Part shown: positions 1 through 5,189 of the stretch, one piece after another
How positions within the stretch are numbered: position 1 is the stretch's first letter
How the letters are laid out: every line of letters begins with the position of its first letter
NCBI GenBank assembly: GCA_026225015.1
Contig: JAMFRY010000083.1
Location: 1 to 6,864, forward strand
Source of the DNA: Alphaproteobacteria bacterium
GTDB lineage: Bacteria > Pseudomonadota > Alphaproteobacteria > Acetobacterales > Acetobacteraceae
Direction: 5' to 3'
Length of the DNA: 6,864 nt
Made by a program: the position numbers and the translations under genes
Notes under the pieces: model-generated
Databases searched by the model: none
Told to the model about the DNA's origin: nothing
Seen by the model: only the letters and a program-made list of their open reading frames with translations

Positions 1-363
1 CCCACCACCTTCCTGCGCCAGTTAATCGGCTTTTATGGCAATAATATGCAAAGCGTGGTGCCCCGTTATCTGGAGCAGGCCATGAGCAGCTTCGCGCGCC
101 AGCAGGAGAGTATCCGCGAGGCGGTGCAGAAAACCATCGTCCCCTTTCTGCCGCCCGGCATGGAAGATGTCGGGCGCAAAAATCTTGAAATGATGGAACG
201 GGCCATGACCCTGTTCACGCCGTTCTATCCGCCAAGCGAGTCCAAGCCGGGAGAACCCGCCGTGAACGAATATCAGGAAGAAATCAAAAGCCTACAGGGC
301 GAGGTTGAACGCCTGCAGGAGCAACTCGCGGCTTTGCATGGCAAGCCCAAGCGCGGCGCGTAA
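1..363 (+). CDS. phaR: Polyhydroxyalkanoate synthesis repressor PhaR, C-terminal part (5' end outside window)
   Basis: The reading frame is open from base 1 to the TAA at 361-363, so the first methionine visible (base 46) is internal. It begins PTTFLRQLIGFYGNNMQSVV and continues through PRYLEQAMSSFARQQE, which is the typical PHB-accumulation-regulator core (a helix-rich segment with FLRQLI.FYG..MQ..VP.YLE). The last about 30 residues (roughly 78-110) are rich in E, Q and L and should form a coiled coil; the tail is basic. Members of this family bind DNA and PHA granules and repress phasin and PHA synthesis genes when no granule surface is available, in the cytoplasm. The N-terminal DNA-binding domain lies before the window. 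No clear terminator follows; the next recognisable gene starts within 150 bases on the same strand. The family is recognised with high confidence; the regulatory role is taken from the family. Confidence 0.9.
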   Translation, partial: PTTFLRQLIGFYGNNMQSVVPRYLEQAMSSFARQQESIREAVQKTIVPFLPPGMEDVGRKNLEMMERAMTLFTPFYPPSESKPGEPAVNEYQEEIKSLQGEVERLQEQLAALHGKPKRGA

Positions 364-422
364 TGCGCAAGTTTAACTTTCCGGCTGTCACGGTTGCGTT
401 ACACTGAACGTCTCAGGCGTTT

Positions 423-428
423 AAGGAG
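423..428 (+). promoter_or_regulatory. Strong Shine-Dalgarno AAGGAG that points into a frame different from tspO
   Basis: AAGGAG at 423-428 lies 3 bases before a GTG at 432. That GTG opens a 27-codon frame ending at the TGA at 513-515, with an in-frame ATG at 462. The TspO protein is read in the -1 frame relative to this. The site is therefore either the ribosome site of a leader peptide overlapping the start of tspO, or the true tspO start site separated from its gene by a one-base change. The spacing is short for a classical site. Confidence 0.4.
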
Positions 429-505
429 AACGTGTTTTCGATAATCGAATCGGTTTTCACTATGGGGCGGGTCCAAAACTTGAACTTGCCGCGCTGCTGG
501 GGTTT

Positions 506-958
506 GTGGGCCTGAGCCTGCTTGCCTGGGTGGCGTCGACGGCCATTGCGGCCGCGAATATAAGGGGCTGGTACGCTGCTTTGGCGTCACCGCTTATAAT
601 GCCAAACGATGCGCTGGTTGCCAGGAGTTGGGGCGCACTGGCAATTTTATACGTGGCCATGGCGCTGGCCGCCTGGCAGATCTGGCGCCGGCCACTGGCG
701 GCCGGGCGGCAGCGCTTGGCGATGAATTTCTGGGGGTGGCAACTTGCCTTGGGGGCGGCGTGGCCGGCGGCGTTTTTTGGGCTGCACCTGCTATTGCCGG
801 CCTTGATGCTGGCGGTGGGGCTGGTTGCCTGCGCGGGGCTGACACTCTGGCGATTTGCCGGGCTGGATAAAATCGCCGCTTTTTTGTTGGTCCCGTTTTT
901 CGGGTTCACGATATCCCTGCTCTATGTCAATGCAGGGTTCTGGTGGTTGAACCATTAA
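506..958 (+). CDS. tspO: TspO/MBR family (tryptophan-rich sensory) membrane protein; 5' end uncertain
   Basis: This is a five-helix integral inner-membrane protein of the TspO/translocator-protein family, whose members bind porphyrins and other tetrapyrroles. From GTG 506 it has 150 residues. The family pattern is visible: IRGWYAALASP after helix 1 (residues 19-29), a helix with WQIWRR (57-62), then NFWGWQLALGAAWPAAFFGL (74-93), a further hydrophobic helix (about 98-115), and a final helix ending in N..FWWLN (142-149). Tryptophans are abundant. The start is a problem. Homology-like sequence (LELAALLGFVGLSLLAW) continues upstream of GTG 506 in the same frame to about base 479, but there is no ATG, GTG or TTG before the frame closes at TAA 422-424. 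A start at 506 removes part of helix 1. One extra base near 482 would join an ATG at 462 or a GTG at 432, with its AAGGAG, to this frame. The family is fairly sure; whether the gene is intact is not. Confidence 0.75.
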   Translation: MGLSLLAWVASTAIAAANIRGWYAALASPLIMPNDALVARSWGALAILYVAMALAAWQIWRRPLAAGRQRLAMNFWGWQLALGAAWPAAFFGLHLLLPALMLAVGLVACAGLTLWRFAGLDKIAAFLLVPFFGFTISLLYVNAGFWWLNH

Positions 959-977
959 TCCGCTACAGGAGCCCGCC

Positions 978-1550
978 ATGAGGAAACTTTACCCGTTATT
1001 CGCCGCCATAACTTTGTCCATCGGGTTTGGCGCGGCGCCGGCATTGGCGCAAAGCAGCCCTTCCGGCGCCATGCAAGCACCGAAACTGCAGCCGCAAGGC
1101 GATCAGGAGACACCGTTGCCGCCGGCGCTGCCGGGCGCGAGCGACCAGAGTTTACCCACCTCGCAACCCGTGGCCAAGCAGCAGAGCGGTGATCCGACCA
1201 CCGATCTGTTCACCGCAATCAATGCCGGCGACTATAATGCGGCGCAGGATGCGATCGGCCGCGGCGCGGATTTGAATGGGCAGAACGCGCTGGGCGAGAC
1301 GCCGATTGATCTATCGGTGGCCTTGAACCGCAACAGCATCACCTTCCTGCTGTTGGCAGCGCGCAACGATTCCGGCGATAATTCCACCGATGCTTCCGCC
1401 AGCGCCGCGGCGCCGGCGCCGCATCGGGCGCTACATGATGTGAAATCCCAGGCCGTGCCCGTGAAATTGATCGAGAACCCCAACGCTGCGACGCGCGATA
1501 TCTCCGGCACGCCGAATCCCAGCGCCGGGTTTTTGGGGTTTAGTCACTGA
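978..1550 (+). CDS. Exported ankyrin-repeat protein (190 aa)
   Basis: AGGAG at 967-971 lies 6 bases before ATG 978, which supports this start. The product begins with a typical Sec signal peptide: two basic residues, a hydrophobic core, then APALA at about 20-24 followed by Q25, a classical signal peptidase I site. Residues 26-73 are low in complexity and rich in P, Q, S and A, as in a linker. Residues about 75-129 form one to two ankyrin-like repeats: DLFTAINAGDYNAAQDAI, then GRGADLNGQNALGETPIDLS with the GADLN and G.TP.DL signatures, then LLLAARN. The C-terminal 60 residues (A, S and P rich) look disordered. Ankyrin repeats mediate protein binding; a periplasmic location is inferred from the signal peptide. 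It lies 19 bases after tspO on the same strand, so cotranscription is likely. The specific partner is unknown. Confidence 0.8.
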   Translation: MRKLYPLFAAITLSIGFGAAPALAQSSPSGAMQAPKLQPQGDQETPLPPALPGASDQSLPTSQPVAKQQSGDPTTDLFTAINAGDYNAAQDAIGRGADLNGQNALGETPIDLSVALNRNSITFLLLAARNDSGDNSTDASASAAAPAPHRALHDVKSQAVPVKLIENPNAATRDISGTPNPSAGFLGFSH

Positions 1551-1567
1551 TCAGATCGGAGGATGGG

Positions 1568-1786
1568 GTGAGCGACGTAAAGCCTATCACTTCCGGCCGC
1601 TACCGGGAAAAGCAGGTCCCGGAATGTAGGATCATGAGATTCGGTGAAATATCCGGCCCCATCGGATTTCCGATGGCCATTCCCAAAACGCATAGATTGG
1701 TGATCGCACGTCTATCGAGAATAAGATCATATCGGCTGGCCCGACGACATTCTCAAGCGGCAGAAATCCAACCGGGCCATCCATGA
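1568..1786 (+). pseudogene. Possible truncated gene start: GTG with a strong ribosome site, running antisense into lepB
   Basis: GGAGGA (1558-1563) precedes a GTG at 1568 with good spacing, and the first codons read VSDVKPITSGRYREKQVPE, which looks like a plausible soluble protein N-terminus. I do not recognise the family. After about residue 21 (base 1631) the frame enters the region complementary to the 3' end of lepB and the translation (for example RLSRIRSYRLARRHS) looks like antisense noise, ending at 1786. This could be the remnant of a gene cut by insertion of the lepB segment, a real small protein overlapping lepB, or chance. The ribosome site is the main support. It starts 17 bases after the ankyrin gene. 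Confidence 0.2.
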
Positions 1787-2417
1787 AACGCGAGTCTTCA
1801 GAATTATCGCGGTTATCGCCCATCACGAATAAGTCACCTGTCGGCACCCTATAAACCGGTGTGTTGTTCGGATCAAAACTGCCGGTATCTGCAGGACCGT
1901 CGGTCTCCTTCAAGATCGCATGCACCTCGCCGTTCGGCAGGATTTCGGAAAACTTCCGTGCCACGACCGGCATATTGGAACTGTCATCGGTATAGTCACC
2001 TTCATCGGTCCGGGGCACCAGCGTGTCGTTGATATAGAGCTGTCCTTGCGTTACTCGGACCATATCCCCCGGCAGCCCGATCACGCGCTTGATAAAATCC
2101 GTGCCCGGCTCGCCAGACGGCCGCAACACGATCACTGCCCCGCGAGCCGGCATGTGGCTAAAAATCCTACCTGGAAAGATGTCCGGCGAAAATGGCAGGG
2201 AGAAATGTGAAAAGCCGTAGGCAAATTTATTCACAAACAGATAATCGCCTACCAGCAAGGTCGGAACCATACTGCCCGAAGGAATGAAAAACGGCTGAAA
2301 CAGGAAGGTGTGTATTCCGATAGAAATCAACCCGGCCAAAACGAGCGTTTTGAGGAACTCAACAATAGACGTCGCATTCCGGTGATTGCGTTTCTCTGTC
2401 ACTATTACGGCGGGCAA
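1632..2417 (-). CDS. lepB: Signal peptidase I (leader peptidase)
   Basis: This is a membrane-anchored serine/lysine endopeptidase that removes signal peptides from exported preproteins on the periplasmic side of the inner membrane. With a TTG start at 2417 it has 261 residues. There is one N-terminal membrane helix (about 18-44), then FFIPSGSMVPTLLVGDY with the nucleophile S49 in SGSM. The general-base lysine K110 lies in DFIKRVIGLPGD, and the last conserved box GDNRDNSEDSR is at 200-210; all family boxes are present. No ATG start exists. TTG 2417 is preferred because AGAGG (complement of 2426-2430) lies 8 bases upstream; GTG 2402 or TTG 2465 are alternatives. Composition is clearly more AT-rich than flanking genes (hand counts of 45-53% GC in two 60-base lines against 68% in a petC line). 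In relatives lepB normally sits with rnc/era or acpS, so this may be a second, acquired copy (inference). Confidence 0.93.
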   Translation of the reverse strand: MPAVIVTEKRNHRNATSIVEFLKTLVLAGLISIGIHTFLFQPFFIPSGSMVPTLLVGDYLFVNKFAYGFSHFSLPFSPDIFPGRIFSHMPARGAVIVLRPSGEPGTDFIKRVIGLPGDMVRVTQGQLYINDTLVPRTDEGDYTDDSSNMPVVARKFSEILPNGEVHAILKETDGPADTGSFDPNNTPVYRVPTGDLFVMGDNRDNSEDSRFMDGPVGFLPLENVVGPADMILFSIDVRSPIYAFWEWPSEIRWGRIFHRIS

Positions 2418-2425
2418 AACGCGTT

Positions 2426-2430
2426 CCTCT
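2426..2430 (-). promoter_or_regulatory. Ribosome binding site supporting the lepB TTG start
   Basis: The minus strand reads AGAGG here, 8 bases before TTG 2417. No comparable site precedes GTG 2402 or TTG 2465. This is the reason for choosing the TTG start, although GTG 2402 gives a more usual-looking N-terminus (VTEKRNHRN). Confidence 0.4.
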
Positions 2431-2435
2431 TTGTT

Positions 2436-2468
2436 ACGTTGCCAACAACAGCCCACAAATTTCAACGT
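2436..2468. repeat. Inverted repeat ACGTTG / CAACGT upstream of lepB
   Basis: ACGTTG at 2436-2441 and CAACGT at 2463-2468 are perfect inverted 6-base arms separated by 21 bases. They lie just upstream of the preferred lepB start, so they could be an operator or a leader hairpin. Arms this short can occur by chance and no role is claimed. Confidence 0.2.
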
Positions 2469-2535
2469 CTGACAAGAAGCGGCATTAGCCCCGCCGACCC
2501 GACCGCCGAGTAAAGAGGCGCTGAGTCGTTTTGCT

Positions 2536-2557
2536 TCTTTCTCCTCAGGAGAAGAAT
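2536..2557 (-). terminator. Possible hairpin terminator after the pet operon
   Basis: TTCTCC-TCA-GGAGAA (2539-2553) is a perfect 6-bp stem with a 3-base loop. The arms extend imperfectly outward (TTCTT against AAGAA with one bulge). It lies 20-40 bases past the petC stop and before lepB on the same strand. No run of T follows on the minus strand, so this is a weak candidate for an intrinsic terminator; it could instead be an RNA-end stabilising hairpin. Confidence 0.3.
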
Positions 2558-2574
2558 TCCTCCCTCATTCGTTC

Positions 2575-3309
2575 TTAAACCGCCTCGCGCCAGATTTTGC
2601 GTTTGGTGGCGATTGCCAGGAAGGCCAGGAAGATCAGGAATAGCGTGGCGCGCAGGCCGATTTCCTTGCGGCTATCGAGATTGGGGTCGGCGGCCCAGGT
2701 GAGGAAGGCGGCGACGTCGGCGGCTTCCTGCGCGGCGGTAGGCTTAGTGCCGTCAGCATAGGAAACCTGGTTGTCTTTCAACGGCGGCGGCATCTCGATC
2801 TGGCCGCCGGGAAAGGCCGTGTTGAAGTAGTGGTTCGGCAGCTGGCTCACATCGCCGGGCGCGCCAGCATAGCCGGTGAGCAGGTCGAATATGTAGCGTG
2901 TCCCATGCGGCCGGCTGGCGGCGAAGCTGGAGAGGTCTGGCGGGATGGCGCCCCCGAAGGCGGCGGCAGCGGCGCTTGGGTCCGGATAGGGGTTCTTGAA
3001 ACTGTCATCCAGCGTGGCGGGACCGTTTGCCAGCTTCACGCCGGAGGCGATGGCGGCAATCTGCGCGGTGTCGAAGCCCAGCGCGTCGAGGTCGCGGTAA
3101 TGCAGCGCATTCGCGCTGTGGCAGCTAGCGCAAACCGTCTGGTACACCAGAAATCCGCGCTGCAAGGCGGCTTTGTCGTAGCTGCCGAACGCGCCCTCGG
3201 ACTGCCAATGCGGCGGGGATAGCGGCGCGGCGTCCGGCACATCCTGCGCGTAGGCGTGATGCGTAAACAGCACGGCCAGCACCGCGGCGGCGAGAGTTAG
3301 GCGGCGCAT
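2575..3309 (-). CDS. petC: Cytochrome c1 subunit of the bc1-type complex (haem site intact)
   Basis: The start ATG is at 3309, sharing its A with the petB stop (TGATG); GGAG (complement of 3317-3320) lies 7 bases upstream. The frame stays open further 5' but only antiparallel in phase to petB, so that extension is not real. The 244-residue product has a Sec signal peptide (about 1-21, ending HHAYA before QD). It also has YDKAALQRGFLVYQTVCASC with the covalent haem motif C60-A-S-C63-H64, the family PPDLS segment (123-127), and GGQIEMPPPL with the axial ligand M173. A single C-terminal membrane anchor lies at about 217-235, followed by a basic tail (KRKIW). In a normal complex III it passes electrons from the Rieske centre to a soluble or membrane cytochrome c in the periplasm. 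Unlike its two partners here, it keeps its cofactor ligands. At 244 residues it is on the short side for the family. Confidence 0.93.
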   Translation of the reverse strand: MRRLTLAAAVLAVLFTHHAYAQDVPDAAPLSPPHWQSEGAFGSYDKAALQRGFLVYQTVCASCHSANALHYRDLDALGFDTAQIAAIASGVKLANGPATLDDSFKNPYPDPSAAAAAFGGAIPPDLSSFAASRPHGTRYIFDLLTGYAGAPGDVSQLPNHYFNTAFPGGQIEMPPPLKDNQVSYADGTKPTAAQEAADVAAFLTWAADPNLDSRKEIGLRATLFLIFLAFLAIATKRKIWREAV

Positions 3310-4433
3310 CACAGGGCTCCGGTGGTGAGCGGGGTGAGGATCAGGAAGTGAAAAAAGTACCAGAGGATGAAAACCCCGGTGAGGATGCCGGTAAACGCCG
3401 AGGGCGGCGCGGCGGCCGTGAGGCTGAGGGCTATCACATCCAGCGCCAGAATCCAGACAAACAACTTGTAGAGAAAGCCGGCCGGCAGTCCCGGTTTGGA
3501 GCGGTCCAGCCAGGGCAGCGCATACAGCATGGCCAAAGCGGCAATGACCGCGATGATGCCGCCAAGCGTGCCGGGCAGCGCTCCGCCGATGGCCGAGATG
3601 GGCAGCAGGTACCAGGGCGGGCTGAGCACCGCCGGCACCACCAGCGGATCGCCGGCAAGCGCGTTCAGCCGGTTCTCGCCCAGATGCGGGGCAAAAAAAG
3701 CCAGCACCGCGAAGATCACCGCGAAAATGACGAAGGCGGCGAAATACTGGCTGGTATAATAAGGGTGGAAGGCGACGGACCTCGGCAGCGTCGGGGTCGC
3801 ACTGCGGGTGGCGTCTTTCAGCGCGACGATCAGGGGGAATAGCAGGAGCGCCAGGACGACAAGGAAGAACGCTATGCGCGCCAACGTGCCGGCGCCGGCG
3901 AGGCCGCCGAAAATCCATTCTGAAATCACGCCGGGAAAACTGTTCAACCGGGCGCCGGCTAAAGCGGCATTATGCAAACTCCAATAGCTCACCGCGCCAT
4001 CGCTCAGGACATAGCCGAGCCAGCCGGTAAGCAGCAAAATAATCAAGAGCTTGAGCTTGAGGAACCAGGCGAGATCGTCGCTGCCTTTATAGGCGCGGTT
4101 CAGGATCGTGCGGAACAGCAGCAGATACAGCGCCGCGAAGATCAAGGTCGTGCCGGTGGCGTGGAAGGATTGAATTAGCCAGCCGAAATTCACGCTGCGG
4201 ATGATGAACTGGATGGAGGCGTAGGCGCCGCCCTCGGCCGCGACGTAGAATACCGAGAGCACGGCGCCGGAAAGGGTAAGAAAAACCAGCGTGCCGAGGA
4301 TGAGCCCCGGCAAGGTGGCAAGATAGGGTTGCTCGCGCGCCGCGCGATATTCGGTAACCGCGGCGGCCCAGGCGGCGCCGAGCGGCAGGCGGGTTTCCAG
4401 CCAGGAAGGAGTGTGGGCTTGTTTAACTGCCAT
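3309..4433 (-). CDS. petB: Cytochrome b-like subunit of the bc1-type complex, with most haem ligands replaced
   Basis: The 374-residue frame aligns by eye along its length with alphaproteobacterial cytochrome b: helix A to FYVAAEGGAYASI, IRSVNFGWLIQSFHATG, GWLGYVL, the helix D region, PPWYLLPISAI and YALPWLDRSKPG. Eight or so membrane helices are apparent. Cytochrome b normally holds haems bL and bH through four histidines in helices B and D. Here only H91 (bL, helix B) remains; L105, L191 and L205 stand where the other three should be. The conserved haem-packing glycines of helices A and C are partly lost (P42 and K126 in place of Gly; G56 and G140 kept). The Qo-site PEWY is P272-P-W-Y, and the PWGQ of the cd loop reads SDGA. 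GGAGG (complement of 4441-4445) lies 7 bases before the ATG. The frame is intact and overlaps petC by one base. Membership of the family is sure; ordinary quinol oxidation is very unlikely. Confidence 0.9.
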   Translation of the reverse strand: MAVKQAHTPSWLETRLPLGAAWAAAVTEYRAAREQPYLATLPGLILGTLVFLTLSGAVLSVFYVAAEGGAYASIQFIIRSVNFGWLIQSFHATGTTLIFAALYLLLFRTILNRAYKGSDDLAWFLKLKLLIILLLTGWLGYVLSDGAVSYWSLHNAALAGARLNSFPGVISEWIFGGLAGAGTLARIAFFLVVLALLLFPLIVALKDATRSATPTLPRSVAFHPYYTSQYFAAFVIFAVIFAVLAFFAPHLGENRLNALAGDPLVVPAVLSPPWYLLPISAIGGALPGTLGGIIAVIAALAMLYALPWLDRSKPGLPAGFLYKLFVWILALDVIALSLTAAAPPSAFTGILTGVFILWYFFHFLILTPLTTGAL

Positions 4434-4447
4434 GTGAAGACCTCCGC

Positions 4448-5035
4448 TTAACCGAACTGGATTTGGGTGTCGTTGAGGAAGGTAAAGCGCGGGATCGCCA
4501 GGTTCTTGAGCGCCGGCCCGCTACGCAGCCTTCCCAGGGGATCGTAAACGCTGCCATCGCAAGGGCAAAGCCAGCCGTCAAACGGGCCGCGGCTGTCGGA
4601 GGGGTCGTTGCCTTCCAATTCGCATTGGATGCCGGTATTCAGCCCAACTACGACTACGAAGGTCTCGTAGCCGGGCTTGACGCGGTCGGTATAGTTGGCG
4701 GGGTCCGGCAGGGTGCTGGGGACGATGAACTGGTTATCGGCGATCTGCTTGGCCGTCAGCTTACGGATATAGATCGGCTGATCCAGCCAGACGAAGCGCA
4801 AGGCGGTGTTCTCGGCAATGCCGCCGATATTGACGATTGGCTTGGCGAGGCTAAGCGAGTCGCGGGTGGGGTTGAGCGCATCGATAAACGGCCAGGCGAT
4901 GGCCCCAACGGCGACGGCGCCGGTTGCCAGCGTGAGGATTTTTAGAAAATCCCGCCTGCTTGCCTCAGGGTGGCCATCCGTGCGGTGGGCACCCTCAACA
5001 CCACCGCCCTGTGCCAATGCCTCACTCCCCGCCAT
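4448..5035 (-). CDS. petA: Rieske-type subunit of the bc1 complex lacking most iron-sulfur ligands
   Basis: The ATG at 5035 is preceded by AGGAG (complement of 5041-5045) at 5 bases, which fixes the start; the frame is open further upstream only antisense to hemF. The product has 195 residues. A Tat-like motif S26-R-R-D-F-L-K leads into one membrane helix (about 33-54) and a hinge, then the Rieske fold with LPDPANYTDRVK and a C-terminal FTFLNDTQIQFG matching the family end. The normal boxes are CTHLGC and CPCHGS. Here they are N133-T-G135-I-Q-C138 and C157-P-C159-D160-G-S. Three of the four [2Fe-2S] ligands are gone (Cys to N133, His to G135, His to D160). The fourth, C157, and both disulfide cysteines, C138 and C159, remain. 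The petA stop and petB start are 14 bases apart. It is probably membrane-anchored and Tat-exported but cannot bind a standard Rieske cluster. Family assignment is confident. Confidence 0.9.
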   Translation of the reverse strand: MAGSEALAQGGGVEGAHRTDGHPEASRRDFLKILTLATGAVAVGAIAWPFIDALNPTRDSLSLAKPIVNIGGIAENTALRFVWLDQPIYIRKLTAKQIADNQFIVPSTLPDPANYTDRVKPGYETFVVVVGLNTGIQCELEGNDPSDSRGPFDGWLCPCDGSVYDPLGRLRSGPALKNLAIPRFTFLNDTQIQFG

Positions 5036-5040
5036 TTCCG

Positions 5041-5045
5041 CTCCT
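5041..5045 (-). promoter_or_regulatory. Ribosome binding site fixing the petA start
   Basis: The minus strand reads CAGGAGCGGAA immediately before ATG 5035, giving AGGAG with 5-base spacing. It excludes the much longer antisense extension of the same frame through hemF as the real N-terminus. Confidence 0.7.
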
Positions 5046-5100
5046 GCCTGATTCTTTTGTCCCTGCAACGCATGGCCGGATGCGCGAAAAATTTCAAGAG

Positions 5101-5129
5101 CCAGGGATCGAAAGCCTGGGATCAAAAGC
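5101..5129. repeat. Tandem 12-base repeat and short inverted repeat in the petA-hemF divergent region
   Basis: GGGATCGAAAGC (5104-5115) and GGGATCAAAAGC (5118-5129) are near-identical copies 14 bases apart. CCAGG (5101-5105) and CCTGG (5115-5119) flank the first copy as an inverted repeat with a 9-base loop. The 154-base region between the divergent petA and hemF starts must hold the promoters for both, so this could be an operator. I see no convincing -35/-10 pair and cannot name a regulator. Confidence 0.3.
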
Positions 5130-5189
5130 GATGCCGGGAAGCAAGGCGATAAGGTGCGAGACGCTGCAAATGCTGCTAGATAGCCTGCC

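Noticed and set aside
460..909. 149-codon open frame opposite tspO
   Set aside because: No recognisable domain, and the plus strand encodes TspO helices over the same bases.
1603..1622. CCGGGA / TCCCGG hairpin just after the lepB stop
   Set aside because: A 6-bp stem with an 8-base loop but no following T-run on the minus strand; too weak to call a terminator.
3348..3842. 164-codon plus-strand frame inside petB
   Set aside because: Charged, repetitive translation typical of the complement of a membrane-protein gene; no ribosome site or family signature.
3310..3918. Long 5' extension of the cytochrome c1 frame giving a 447-residue protein
   Set aside because: The upstream half overlaps petB in another phase and is R, P and H rich without any family match; the ribosome site, signal peptide and TGATG overlap fix the start at 3309.
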